From: Synaphobranchus kaupii
Taxonomy: Eukaryota > Chordata > Actinopteri > Anguilliformes > Synaphobranchidae
Assembly: GCA_029718625.1 (NCBI GenBank)
Contig: CM056377.1
Location: 109,714,266-109,778,265 of the forward strand
Length of the DNA: 64,000 nucleotides
Reading direction: 5' to 3'
The notes beneath the pieces were generated by a model that had not been told where the DNA came from, ran no database searches, and saw only the letters and a list, made by a program, of their open reading frames with translations. Below, one piece after another: positions 24,441 to 36,570 of this stretch (positions within the stretch are counted from its first letter, which is position 1; the number at the start of each line of letters is the position of its first letter). The position numbers and the translations under genes were made by a program.

Positions 24441-24893
24441 TTTTATTTATTTATTTATTTTATTTGCTGCCCAACCCAGGGCTGTATATATCCAATTCCC
24501 TCCACAATCGGGAATGTCCAACTATCTGCAACCGCAGCTGTGTTCCATGCATGAACCACCCTGCCAATTCGGGAGAAGTGGGACAGCCACGGTTCTCCTC
24601 TGGAACACCGTTTTTGCGTCAAAGACTGCAGCTAAGTTCTCACAGAGCGGCATTGGAGTAGTGACCTTTCATATGCGGCTTTTGGCACGCAGCCTTACGA
24701 GCAAAATTTCGGCAAACGGGGGTTGCCCAACAGCGATGAAACACTGATTCCTGTCCAACTGAACCCTTCCATACCCTGGGCGATGCTCGCGCCAATTGTG
24801 CTTCACCCTGCGGAGCTACTGGCCACAGACAGCACTGGCGCAGTCCAGATTTGATCCAAGGCCGTGCCTTAACCGAATGAGCCATCCAGTATT
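24441..24893 (-). mobile_element. tRNA-derived SINE, second family
   Basis: Read on the minus strand the head is GGATGGCTCATTCGGTTAAG, an A-box-like block, followed by GGATCAAATCTGGACTG in the B-box position. A body follows, then an A/T tail (TTTA-type units at 24441-24466). A diverged copy lies at 43550-43810. It has a different body from the SINEs at 2266 and 41861. No clear duplication was found. Confidence 0.75.
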
Positions 24894-24897
24894 TTCA

Positions 24898-24968
24898 GTG
24901 CTTCTCTGTACAGCGTCTTTGTGACAGTTCTCTGTAAAAAGCGCTATACAAAATAAATTGGATTGAAC
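24898..24968 (+). mobile_element. LINE L2-type 3' tail
   Basis: The sequence TGTAAAAAGCGCTATACAAA followed by ATAAATTGGATTGAAC is the stem-loop and tail end typical of L2/UnaL2-type LINEs of fish. Only about 70 bp remains, the expected outcome of strong 5' truncation. It abuts the minus-oriented SINE. Confidence 0.7.
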
Positions 24969-25465
24969 AGTAGCCCCGAATACCCTATTTTAAAGAAAAA
25001 AAGCCTTTGGTTCCCCTTTTGTTGACACCTGTTATGTATAATATTTTACAAAGAAATACATTTTATTATACATTTTGCATATATTTTTTGTGATGGTGAT
25101 ATTTCTCATGGTTTCTTGAATTTACAGCAGAATTTTATTTTTGTCTTCATGGTTGTTTGTAGCCTTTTGTTGTTTTGTTTTTTTCTTTTCCAATAATACT
25201 CAAGGAGGAGGCTGTTTTTGTCCTGTTAATTGTGCTACATGTTATATAAAGCTGACATAAATGCATCTGTGTTTCTGAGCTGTCCATTATGTTAATTACA
25301 TTTTCATTATTTTACTGTAACTAAAAAATGCAATTATTGGCTTACTGTCACAATGCATTGTATGTGCACAAAATGACTTTGATGACTCCCAGAAAGAAGA
25401 TTATCCCTCATTATATAACAAGCAAGCATCTGCAACAGTTGGTTGTTGAATTGGCAATACACAAA
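24969..25465. other. Non-coding, no recognisable feature
   Basis: AT-rich, nothing recognised. Confidence 0.4.
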
Positions 25466-25598
25466 GGGCCTGATTCACTAAGACCTTTAGTAAACCATAC
25501 ATGACAAATGATTGGTATTTGTTTTGCACCAATCATTGGTTGCATTATTAGTTTTGCGTGTGCTAAGTTGTTGCATCCGCTAAAGGTAAATCAGGCCC
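25466..25598. mobile_element. Short MITE with GGGCCTGATT termini
   Basis: The inverted ends GGGCCTGATTCACTAAGACC and GGTAAATCAGGCCC enclose 133 bp flanked by AAA on both sides. The G-rich terminus and a 3-bp A/T duplication fit Harbinger-type MITEs. The A-rich context makes the duplication weak evidence. Confidence 0.7.
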
Positions 25599-27651
25599 AA
25601 AGAGTATGGCTAGTGAACAAAAGCAAATGTTTGTAGAAATGTTTTTTCAGAGATTTACCAGAGGTTTACTTCAGTAAATTTACCCCATTGATCTAATGTA
25701 TATGTAAGGCTAATATATTGTGTTAAGGAAAGAGATGTGGGACAATAGTCGATGGACTGACTGTTTTTATTATTATTATTATTAATATTATTATTATTAA
25801 TCATATTGTATCAAATGCAATGGTAAATTGTTTAAGATAATGAGCAAATTTTACAACCTGTTATTTTAAAAATTATTTTGGATATGCCTATTTAAAGAAG
25901 GCTTTTAATGACTATTTATTGCTGTGTAGAGTGCATTTTGTACCTGGGGAGCTGTCTTTTTATCAAAATTTGATTCCTCCCATGTGGTATTTTTTTATTT
26001 TCAATGTTTTTCTTTGCCAAAGCGCTTCTTACCAGGAACTGAATATCATTGCCTCAGTGGGCATGCCACATTTCTCTCTCTTTCAGTTTATAAGCTTAGA
26101 AATGCTCCTGGATGTCCTTGAGCAGCCAGTAGAAAGGTCCCATGAATGTGAAGTGGTTTAAACAATAATTATGTATGTGGTCTGTAGAGACCACTGAAAG
26201 TTTTGCAGGGAAATTGAATGACCTAGGTATAATGCAACGTTGTCATACAGTAAGTAGTCGTATGTGTTTGTTTTATGTTTACTAGCACTTTTATTTTGGT
26301 CTCATGTGTCGTTAGCAATCTGCAGTGACTTATCTGCATAAGGACATTCCCTTTTCCTCTAACAGAACCAGAGGGACAAATCTGATACCCCATATCCACC
26401 CTCCATTTCCCTCTAACATCCCCACATATCCCCACATCTAGCCCTTCCACTGAAGTATTTCAGAATTTTTATTTTATTTATTTATTTTTTATTTGGTTAT
26501 TCACTATTTAGCTTCTGGATGGATTAGTTGAGCATCTCTGCACAATTCATTCTTATTTATAAATATGGAGATTAGTAAATATGGAGTCCACAGATTCTTA
26601 AGTCTTCTTGCAACATTGCATAATCAATATTTGTTTATCACTCACATAGGTAGTGTGTCTCCTAAATTCCTCTTTGGATTAAAATGTATTCCTAGGTATT
26701 AAAGGCCAAAACGCATAATTTTGGTGTTTTTTCACATCATTCTGGAGCTTTTATGTGTTCCATACAGGTTCAGGATGTTCAGGTCAAAAAATTGCAATTT
26801 TGGTCGGAGTATGCATATTTTACGGTTTAAATGCGATGTTTCCGAGTTCTTAGTAAAACGATTTTCCATGTGACATGACATATGTTTTTGCATAATGTCG
26901 GAGTCGCAATCCGAATGTGTACTATAGACCGTAGACAGCAGGGTGGGGTTTCGGACCTTTCAAAAAACCTACATCACTGCCCTTTGCTAACGTGGGACTT
27001 TCAGATATTAAAACCAGGAAGAGAATGCTGATGTGCGTGGGCCTTTAAGTAATCAGAGAAATTAAAGATGCAAAGTGACCAACACCACAGCCAATTTTTT
27101 CCCTGCTGATAAAAATGTGTTCCTTTTCTACGGCAACTCAATTAAATTGAACTGACAAAGGTCACGCACAATGCTGGTCTAGTGTAAACAACCGGAGGCT
27201 TCTTTGAATTTATTTAGGTTTCTTGTCCTCTGCTATGGCCCACGGCAATGAATACATTATGGCAGGCCATTCTGAAATGATCTCTGAATTTTATGACAAT
27301 GCTGAGTGAGTTTGGGTTTACCTGCAGCCTCTGGTAAAAATTAGTGCAGGCGTCCAGAATAAATTTTTCCGGATTGCTGTCTGTCACTGTTTTTTTTTTT
27401 TTTCTTTTTCTTTGTTTACTTGAAGCACATTTTTAAGACCTGAGAAAATTTACCCTGTTCTTCGAATAGTCACACAGTGGCACAGCTGGCGGCAAAAAAA
27501 TGTGAGAACTTTTGAAGCAGTTTGGAGCTCTTTTTCTAAGAACACAGTGTGATGATTTACTGACATACAACAGGGGCTTTCTGACAGGGTACTAATTAGG
27601 GGATTGGAAGTAGAGCTGGACGGGGGCTTTGGCAGGCTATAGAAATTAAGC
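25599..27651. other. Non-coding, possible regulatory block at 26990-27400
   Basis: A (TTA)n stretch lies near 25765-25800. The segment 26990-27400 is non-repetitive, with words such as GTGTAAACAA (forkhead-like) and CTTTGAATTT. It could be a conserved element, but conservation cannot be judged from one sequence. No exon is supported. Confidence 0.35.
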
Positions 27652-27655
27652 TTAA

Positions 27656-27961
27656 AGGCATAGTAAACTTTGTTAGAATATAATTTTGTATAGCTACCTG
27701 ACCCCGATATGATTAGTAAAATTCAAGTTTACATTTGTTTATGTGCTAAAAGTTTGCTTTTGAGACCTGTTTCACCATGCAATGGGAGTGAGTGGAGAGA
27801 GAAAAAACATTTTTATTTATTTTTTTTATTTAAACATTTTAATTTTAATTGGCCAGTTGCTGACCACTGGAGCAAGTGATGAAGGTGAGCTTTAATATTA
27901 TGACTCATATCGAGGCCAGGTAGCTATACAAAATTATGTTCTAACAAAGTTCACTATGCCT
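27656..27961. mobile_element. TTAA-flanked MITE (piggyBac/Kolobok-like), 306 bp
   Basis: Inverted repeats of about 65-70 bp begin AGGCATAGTRAACTTTGTTA and continue through TTTTGTATAGCTACCTG. The element sits between TTAA at 27652-27655 and TTAA at 27962-27965, the target site of piggyBac and Kolobok transposons. Non-coding. Confidence 0.88.
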
Positions 27962-28307
27962 TTAATAGCAGGATGAGTAGCACAATGTAAGCTCATATAA
28001 CCGGATGCAGTAACCATGAAGATGAACTGAATTATTTTGGCATGTGGAAAAACATTTTAACCATTTTGCTTTAAAGCATTATAAAGCCACTGCACAATGA
28101 CCTTGTCCGAATGTGTATCCCTATTTGTGAGCCATGCCGGTGCACTGTTTTTATGTAACCAGGTATATCACCTGAGCACTCAAAAAAAGGTGGTTAAGGA
28201 AACCTGAGGAATATGTGTTTATAAAGGTAATCAAATACTATATACTGTATGTGACATTTTAAACAAGGAGTGATCTCATTTATATTGCAATTTGCCAGAG
28301 GGATATC

Positions 28308-28309
<2 letters not shown>

Positions 28310-28342
<33 letters not shown>
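28310..28342. repeat. (AT)n microsatellite
   Basis: About 16 AT units. Confidence 0.97.
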
Positions 28343-28345
<3 letters not shown>

Positions 28346-28853
28346 TGTACACAAATACAAGTATAATAAATTATATGGGTGAATCCTCCAGTTAAGAGGC
28401 TTTAAGAACATGAAAGTCAACACTGATAGTAATGCTGTATGTAAACCCATTACTGACATATTCATTGTGAGTTCAAATCTATAAATGGGTAAGACAGTTG
28501 AGATGAGAAATGCTCCTAGATTAGTATCTGAAAAGCTACACGGGCCCTCGCCATGCCACAAATCCCTTAAAGAAAGGAGATTTGACAAGAATGATGCATT
28601 GCTGACTGCAGAAAATTGTGCTTGAAGGAGATCAATCTTGGCTTCAATTCTAAGCCATGCAGTTAATCTTCTTGCCAAGGTATGCAACAATCAGTTTCAA
28701 ATTCAGATGCAAGGGTTCCGAAAGTAAAAAAAGAAGAAAAAAAAAGAAATAGTTAATGGGTAAAGATAGTTGATAGTTTATCCTAAATTTGTTCTAAATT
28801 GGCATAGTAATGGTGGGAGTTTGATTAACGGATGCTACATTGAGGGGTCAATT

Positions 28854-29145
28854 TACTAAGATCCCAAATAAGGGGTGTTATTTTGCGGGCGCAGCCAAAG
28901 TATCATTTTGCGGGTGATCAACTAAGGATCATTATGCAAATTACTTCAGCCACAAACAGCCATATTTAAATGAGAGATTTTGCATTTTTGGAATGGTTAT
29001 CAATGTAGAAACCAACGAATATTTCTATTTTAGCACATGCAATCGTCTTTACACCTCGTTAGTTGATCACCTCGGACGACATTTAGTGGGTGGTAACAGT
29101 TTTACATGTGCTTTTGTACACGCAAACCTTTAGTAAATCGACCCC
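28854..29145. mobile_element. Harbinger-like MITE, about 292 bp
   Basis: The ends GGGGTCAATTTACTAA and TTTAGTAAATCGACCCC are inverted repeats. The flanks TGA (28851-28853) and TAA (29146-29148) are close to a 3-bp Harbinger-type duplication with one change. Non-coding. Confidence 0.7.
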
Positions 29146-29586
29146 TAAGTCGATAAAGAATAAATTACAAAAATGTAGCATTTGTGAACATTTCATTTTG
29201 TATTTGCTGTTTAATTCCTTATCACTACTTTCATTGAAAATCAGCTCTAACCTTTTGGAAAGAATAACTTGCTGCAACAAGACATTTGAATTTTTCATTG
29301 TCGGGATAGTTTGATTTTCTGCTCCGTGCTCCATGTGAGCATAAGGACATGGACTGAACTTGGCTTATTAGGCTGTGTTGGTCTTGCAATGGAGACTCTT
29401 CCTCCAGCACTACTTCTGGGCTTCCAAGCAAAACAAGTCAAGATTGAGGTTAACAATCTCAATATCCTTGAATGAGTATTTATCTCTATAGATTTTGAGG
29501 AACAACTGAGTTACGGTTGAAGTTCTAACAAATTATTTTCTTGTGATACAGCAAGTTGAATACATTGTCAGAGTTTTTGCATGGTT

Positions 29587-29588
<2 letters not shown>

Positions 29589-29683
<95 letters not shown>

Positions 29684-29838
29684 CGTGCGTGCGTGTGTGT
29701 CTGTGCGTGTGTGTGTCTGTCTGTGTGTGCGTGTGTGCGTGCGTGCGTGTGCGTGTGTCTGTGTGTGTGTGCGTGTGTGCGTGCGTGCGCGTGCGTGCAT
29801 GCGTGCGTGCGTGCGTGTGCGTGTGTGTGCGTGTTTGT
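29589..29838. repeat. Long (GT)n microsatellite with GTGC interruptions
   Basis: About 45 pure GT units run from 29589 to 29679. A mixed GT/GC region continues to about 29838. Translations of this stretch (all Cys/Val or His/Thr) are artefacts. Confidence 0.98.
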
Positions 29839-32378
29839 TCCATGAGGCTACACACAGAATAAAACCTGCTTGACTGCACAGCCTTAAATAAATCATTTAT
29901 TCAATCACTACGCTGATCTCATAAGGATATTTTGATGTATAATACTTGAAACAGAATTGCAATAAGATAAAGCATTTTATGTAGAGGTTTTTGACATTTA
30001 AGATGTAAACCGATTGTGCTTGTCACATAAAAACAACCTCTGTCCTAAAATAAACACGTTAGCTTGTATAAAATATGAGTCTATTGGCAACTTGCATTCT
30101 GTCTGCACATAGCATTTTGTTTGACCACCAGGGCTCCAATTCACATTAACAGTTCAACACAAACCTGTATGTTTCATTGATGCATCACAAGATTTACCAG
30201 AGCAGCAGTGTTTGCCAGAACACATTTAGTAAATTGTTGGAAGAGAGATATAAGTGCATGAGTAGGCTTAAAATGAACAAAAATAATCAATGTCACAACA
30301 ATTTATGAACTGGGCATATTATTTAAACATAGTTCTTGGTTTCAGTGTATAGTGAAGTTAAAATGGACTTGATTGCAAGAGTACTTATTTAATTATGTTC
30401 TCCTATATTATGCAGTTAACATTTTGCTTGATCGTACATACTGTACATGATATATTTATGAATTCAGCAACATTTATTAACATGACTAATTTTCCTGTAT
30501 TCTCAGTCATCTGTTACACACAACATTATTTTGACATTGATCTTATATACTGTGTGAGTGGTCATGCAGTGATAGTTTACCTCATTGGTTCTGTGTTTGG
30601 ACAATCTTTTGTGAAGAAAGCAAATGGGTAGTGCTGGAAGTGCAATTATTTACCTCAAATGAAGCATGGTGCTCGCTACAAGTTGTCTGGGGGACACTTT
30701 AGTTACAACAGCTGTTAAATACAATGTTAGTTACAATGGCTTGGGGGCCATGTATTTGTATAACGATTGCCTAGGTACAGTGACCTTTATCATTCTTTAC
30801 AGGTTGTTAAACAATGGTTCACAATTGACATTTTCCAGAGGGTTGAACAACACCCCAATTTAACCAAATGTGGGAAAAGAAATTGTACAATTACTTCCGT
30901 GAAAAGGCAAGAAAGGAAATCCTTCAAAACTACTGAAAATTAGCCAGCATTTATAGGCATGGCAGTGTGACCCTGCGATCAACAGATCTACCGATCATTT
31001 CCAAGAATTATGCTCACAAACACAATTCTGAAAAAATATGTAAATTAATATCTAAACAGTGTAAGTTTTGTTAGCTCCATAGTATATCATCCCATACATG
31101 TTTTTCTATTAACAATGTTTTACTCACATTTACATTTTTATTTTAGAATGCCCAATCATAGTTGTAGGCAGATTCCATTATGGCAATGTCCTCCGGTGGC
31201 TGCCACTTATTAACTCTGCAATCTACCAGTTGAGCTACTGTCCTGGAGGACTCCAACATTGATGCAGGTTTTCAGACAGAATGCAGTTGCCTGGGCAACC
31301 AGAGGAGCCACTATTGAGTGATGAGTCACTAATCCCCTGCCATCTGAGGCCCTTCCTTCCAGCCTGGTGCTCTGGCTATGTATACACTGCTCCACCGTTC
31401 TCCCAGCCACTGTTTCCACTGGCTTACTCCGCACTGAGAGCTATTGCTTTAACTGGATACCCTGGGGAAGTGTTTGTATAAGGCATAATACACAATGTAT
31501 TTTTGTTGGATTTATTATAGCAGTGCTATGTGAATTATGCCATGTTGTTATGGGTTATTGATATAGCACGATGGATTGACAAAGCATTGTGTCACTTTGA
31601 TGACATTAATCTTTTTGTAATGCTGAAATCATGAATCAGTAATTTGTCACTGATGAATTGCTGCTGTTACAGACTGTATTTATATTTAGTCTACAAATAG
31701 TAAAATACACAAGACTTGATACACAAAAAAATCACACGTTAAAAAAATATTAAAATCATTGTAGCATCTTAATAAGATACACACCACGGCTCTCTGCAAG
31801 AAACAGCTACTCCAAGCCAAGCCCTGAGACTGCTGCTGTATCTCTATGCCAGGAATTTCTAATCTTAGTTCCATGCCAGGAAATGGCTGCAATCCCATAG
31901 AGCAGAATGACTGATCACATCATCACGGTGCACTGTCCTGAGAGGTAAAAAAAAAAAAAAACTTTATCAAGGAGAATTGATATTACTTGCCCTTGAAACC
32001 ATATTAGCCCTTACTTTGATTATAGTTTGTTATTCAAGGAAATAATAGATTTTTATTTTTTAAACCAGAAAATTTATATCTGAATTTCAAAATCTAGAAA
32101 GGGGTGGATAAATTCCAAAAGAACCTCTTATTACTCCCTTGTGCTGTTACTAGGGATCTAGGAGTAGTATTGTGGTATTTGGTGTAAATAAAAAAATGAT
32201 AAATAATTAAAGGCGGAGCTATGCAACGTTGCCTTATGGTTGAATTTTACTTAATTGAAAACATTTGAGTTAGCTGGCTAACTCCATTGTAGCCAACAGC
32301 CTCAGCTTTGCTAACTTTTCTTTATTTAAATGTTTCAAAATTCAGGGTAACTAGAAAGACAGTCGGTCCCAACATTCA
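29839..32378. other. Non-coding, possible SINE relic near 31137-31290
   Basis: No supported exon. On the minus strand, 31230-31250 reads AGTAGCTCAACTGGTAGATT, which resembles a tRNA A box and may be the head of an old SINE. A B box could not be placed with confidence. Confidence 0.35.
31286..31299. promoter_or_regulatory. Perfect palindromic RFX X-box
   Basis: GTTGCCTGGGCAAC is a perfect inverted repeat with a 2-bp spacer and matches the RFX X-box consensus. It may be chance, or part of the repeat-like sequence around it. Confidence 0.45.
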
Positions 32379-32540
32379 GTTGTCCTTGACACGTTCCGCC
32401 AGTTGTCCAGGACACATTCCACCGGTTGTGCCCGACACGTTCCTTCATCTATGCTCAACATATTCTGCCAGTTATCCTGGACACATTCCACAGGTTATCC
32501 TCGATATGTTCCGCCAGCTATACTGGATACCCGCTGCACT
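32379..32540 (+). repeat. 23-bp minisatellite, about 7 units
   Basis: Units start at 32379, 32402, 32425, 32448, 32471, 32494 and 32517, an exact 23-bp period, with consensus like GTTRTCCTGGACACRTTCC. The long open frame across it is a by-product of the repeat. Confidence 0.95.
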
Positions 32541-35311
32541 GTTCTCACAGACTTTTGAATAAATCAGTGCCTCATAGTAGCGCACAAAGGACAGTATTAT
32601 ACAGGGGGGAAAAAAAAAAAGACAATTACAAATAATCAAGTAAGCCTTAAGCAGTATAATTTATAACGATAATACGGCACAGAATTTATGATATATCATA
32701 CCTTAAAGCTGAATAATACAGCCCAAAGCAGTCAGTCATCAGTTTAGAGAAAGGATTGATAAATGGGTTCTGATATGGCCAGCTGCTGGCTAGCCTCGCA
32801 AAACCAGGGTCACTCCCCACCAGGGAAGACGGAGAACTGCCTTAAGACTTAAGTCTTCACAAGATCATCGAGGTGAAGGTTTTAGTAGAGTTTCGCCTGA
32901 AGCATCAAACCTTTCCCAAACACCAATCGTGTCAGATATTTGAACTCTCCCCTTCTGCAGTGTGCATTCTCTCGCATCTCTGTAGCCTTATTATGGTATC
33001 CAAAATAATTGCAGCTGCATCCCTCCTCATCATAGAGCTTACATAAACACGCTGTGAATATGGCATGACTCCTGCCACTGCCATCCTTGACAGTTTATAA
33101 CAAATTACCTAAATCTTACATGATACATGTAGCAATACATCTTATTACATAAAATCACTATGGTGACATGTTTTACACTTTTATAGATATAGTACTATTC
33201 AATAATTAAAATTAGTCATGAAAATTAGCCTTTAACTTGCACTAACCCCTGGTTTCCTTGCAGTGCAACCTGTACTACTTTTATTTAATACAGCCGTCAG
33301 CTCAAATGAAGTGCAACTTTGGAAGAACATATAAAGGAGACCTAATAAGGTAGACATGGTTGCACATTGAAATAGACACAAATGTACTTGTAATGAAATA
33401 TTTGTCTTGTGTTAACTGCCTTTTAAAATCCCCATAGGGAAAATACATTTCCTACTTGCCGCGGGATACTTATCGGCGGTGGGATTTAATTGTTTCTCTA
33501 ATTATATGCTAATGAATATAATGCGGGTCTGTAATTATAATGATAGAGCCTATAGATAGTACAAGGAGAGGGAGAGATGCAAAATAGTCTGCTTAAAATA
33601 TCTCTCGGTATGTGATTTGGAACGATTAAGACAAAATTTTTAATTATAATTAATCACAGTCAGTTAATTGTCGCTTTACAAAGATTGTGCCTTTGATATG
33701 ACAGCGTGCATCTTCCTGGACAATAATATGCCACTGTTAACAATTTGGGTAATATTACAGAGCCCAAGTAGTAGTGACTGACGCATGACTCTTGTCAAAG
33801 TTAAAAACATTGATATTATATACTGCATTAGACCTGCATGCACCAGTATATATTTTAATGTTCTTACCTAAGGTTTTTTTGATCAAGGAATAGTAATCTA
33901 CATAATCAGGAGAACAGGCCATTCATTCCATCAAGGCTCAAAATATGTTGTCCTTTTTCTCAGGGAGAAATGTATGACTGATTTTGTGAAGAATGCAACC
34001 TGGTCTCAACCCATTCCTACCCATTTAAGGGCATTTCCAGCACCCTAAAATGTGTACTTATCCTACGAATGAGCCTCACATCACTTAACTTGATGAGTTT
34101 CTCTGAAACAATACAAACCAGAAGAAAAATCCACCATTTTTCTTTCGCAGTTGAAACCCAATGATATTGTATTTCCAAAATACATTTATAGAAAATTTCT
34201 TATTTCGTATATGCAATTTAAGGCAATATAATGCATAATTCTGTAACCTTTTCATCTCTCCGTTATCTACGTGGGTGGACATCTATATCCCAGTTGTCTT
34301 AGTGAGTATCTTAGTGAGCTACCCAGCTGCATCCCACATAGCTAACTATATAGCTAGATAACTAGGTCCATTCAGATCAGTGCACATCCTGCAGTAAATT
34401 ATTAACGAGGAACTGCAATCCCCACGATTCAATGTGGTCTCCACATGTAAACATGTTTGGTTTCTTCAATGAATTCAAATGTTTTGGAACTGCTGATTTA
34501 CAGGAATAGAGAATTGCTCATACAAACCAAAGGTGAAATAAATGTTGAGTTTTTTTATTGTTTATTTAAGTCTAAACAAATTGCTAAACATAGCACACAG
34601 CAGATACACAATGTCGATCTACAAGATGAACACTTGTCTTATTAAATTTGCACTGATTATAGCCTATTTATGTACTAGATTTTTATCAATGACCTGTCTT
34701 TAGGAGCGTGTTAAAATGGTATGTCGATATATGAACATTATATTTAACAATGTTTCCCCCATTCACAGTGAAATATAATGCCTGGATCAATCTACAAGAA
34801 ATGTGGCACTTGCAAGGCATTGCAAGTGAGAAATGCAAAGCCCTATAAAGGCTATGAAGATGGAAAGAGTTGAGAAAATGAGAATGAGAATTCCCAAATC
34901 CACAAGCTTTGAGAAGCAATGCAGGGAAAATAATAGATTAGCAGGCCTGAGCTGACCAAATCTAGTATCCTGAAGCCAAGCCCCAAAAAAAATTCCCCTA
35001 ATAGTTGTAGTCGTAGTCGGAAAGGGGAAAAAAAAGGAACGCAGGATGCTCTGTGTGGCTGACATGTGTTGTTTTGGTGTCGCTTCACTGTAAAATGACA
35101 CAGGAACATCGTTATAAAGATGCAAGAGTGAAGCGGCGACAATTAATGCACTGTTCTGTTCTGTAACTGTTCTCTGCTGTTAGCAGCACTGGAGGGAGGT
35201 AGATAAACACGAAGCGCTGCTCTATTACACAAATATGTAAGAAAGAAAAAGTTACCCCCGTGTGCCACTGCCTAACTTTGCTGCAATAGAGGAGAGTGAA
35301 TAAATATAAAT
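32541..35311. other. Non-coding, with one enhancer-like block
   Basis: No exon recognised. The most notable stretch is 33420-33750, listed separately. Words like AGCTAACTATATAGCTAGATAA at 34338-34360 belong to the GTTAGC-type degenerate repeats. Confidence 0.45.
33420..33750. promoter_or_regulatory. Candidate conserved enhancer-like block
   Basis: A non-repetitive stretch dense in transcription-factor words: TATGCTAATGA (POU/octamer-like), several TAATTA homeodomain cores including TTAATTATAATTAATCA, ACAAAG (Sox-like) and CCTTTGATATG (TCF/LEF-like). Such clustering in a gene desert is typical of developmental enhancers, but AT-rich DNA produces TAATTA often. No conservation evidence is available here. 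Confidence 0.3.
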
Positions 35312-36570
35312 TGTCATGAACCTGAACACGGGCTGAACCCAAGTGCAACGACAAGGAGGCAGAGGTAAAAAGGGCAGTCCCAAGCTGTACACAATATTAC
35401 ACAGGATAGGAATTGTCCGGAGCTTCAATTTGCTCCAAACCGGAGCTGGACTGGACAGGAACAACTGGTTTGTTCCAAACCGGAACTGGACTTGACCGGA
35501 ACAACTGGTTTGTTCCAAACCGGAACTGGACTTGACCGGAACAACTGGATTGAACCACACCGGAACTGGACTTGACCGGAACAACTGGGTTTTTCCAAAC
35601 CGGAACTGGACTTGACTGGAACTGGGTTGTTCCAAACTGGAACTGGACTTGACTGGAACTGGGTTGTTCCAAACCGGAACTGGACTTTGCGGGTCACTCA
35701 GGAATAACCCCGCACCGGGACTGGACTTTGACGGATCACCCGGGAGTCGTTCCAAGCCGGAACTGGACTTCGCGGGTCACTCTGGAATCGTTCCAAACCG
35801 GAACTGGACTTGGTGGATCTGGACAGACTAGACAGATGGAACAGATAGGGGGAGCGCTAGGCATCCAATAACTTATGCTTCGGACTTGTCTCCTGAAGCG
35901 AGGGAGGACATAAATAACAAACAAGCCGGTTATGGTTATGCATGAAGTTTGGAGTAGGAAAGACCGGGGTGTTACTGGTAACAGGCAACCGGGTAGTAGA
36001 AGCAGAGGATGGGGCAGCAGCAGATACGGCAGGGCAGGACAGTGTAGCGGACCTCGGGTCGGCCCAGATGTGGCAGCAGGACAAACAGCCGCAGGCGCAA
36101 CCGTAACCGTAACACTGGCGGTTGCCACGGCCGGACGCAGGAACAGCTGTAGAATGGAACAGCAGAGCGCCCCGCTGCGGGCACAACATCAGGTGGCAAG
36201 CGGGGGTACCGCAACACAAACAGGGAGTTGCGAACAACTGCAGACTGGCAGACTACAAACAGAGAAGTGGTTAGCGAGATAGATTATGGCGCGGCAGGTA
36301 GAGCTGCACACACACTGGACAGACTGAGAATATCAACAGTTCAGCAGAGTGCCTAAAGCACCGAGACAGAACCAAACTGTTGAATAAAGGTTCGCACAAT
36401 ACAGCAGGGTGAACGAACTAATACAAAACCAAACTGTGCAACGAGAACTAGACAAAGAATAACGAAGACCAGAGGTTTCACACGAACGACGTTAACGAAC
36501 ATATTGGGAGACCTGACTCGAGTTAAAAAGGGCAAATAAACATCTATTTTAACAAAACACAAAGACTAAA
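35312..36570. repeat. Unclassified GC-richer repeat region, possibly part of an LTR element
   Basis: It starts abruptly with TGTCATGAACCTGAACACGG in AT-rich surroundings and has CpG-rich, LTR-like composition. In minus sense its edge ends ATGACA, as fish gypsy-type LTRs often do. No opposite terminus or duplication could be found, so the class is unproven. Its long open frames on both strands arise from the minisatellite and from biased composition. Confidence 0.4.
35425..35815. repeat. 40-bp minisatellite, about 10 units
   Basis: The core CCGGAACTGGACTTGACCGG recurs at about 35441, 35481, 35521, 35561, 35601, 35637, 35675, 35713, 35759 and 35799. The first period is exactly 40 bp. Later units are 36-46 bp and carry a variant GCGGGTCACTC segment. 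Since 40 is not a multiple of 3, all three minus frames show the same PVPVWN-like peptide, so it is not a protein repeat. Confidence 0.95.

Noticed and set aside
28280..28690. 136-codon minus-strand frame ending in Ile/Tyr repeats
   Set aside because: Its end is the (AT)n microsatellite and the rest has no domain or exon context.
29525..29896. Cys/Val-rich and His/Thr-rich frames of about 100 codons on both strands
   Set aside because: Translation of a GT/GC microsatellite.
31137..31290. tRNA-like stretch on the minus strand
   Set aside because: Only an A-box-like word is convincing. No B box or acceptor stem could be placed, so it is not called as a gene or a certain SINE.
35252..35755. 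Long minus-strand open frames with repeated PVPVWN-like peptides
   Set aside because: They are three readings of the same 40-bp minisatellite. The repeat is out of phase with codons and appears in every frame, so it is not a gene.
35932..36282. Open frames of 116-130 codons on both strands in a GC-rich stretch
   Set aside because: GC-rich sequence has few stops. The frames overlap on both strands, show no domain, and lie in a repeat-like region.
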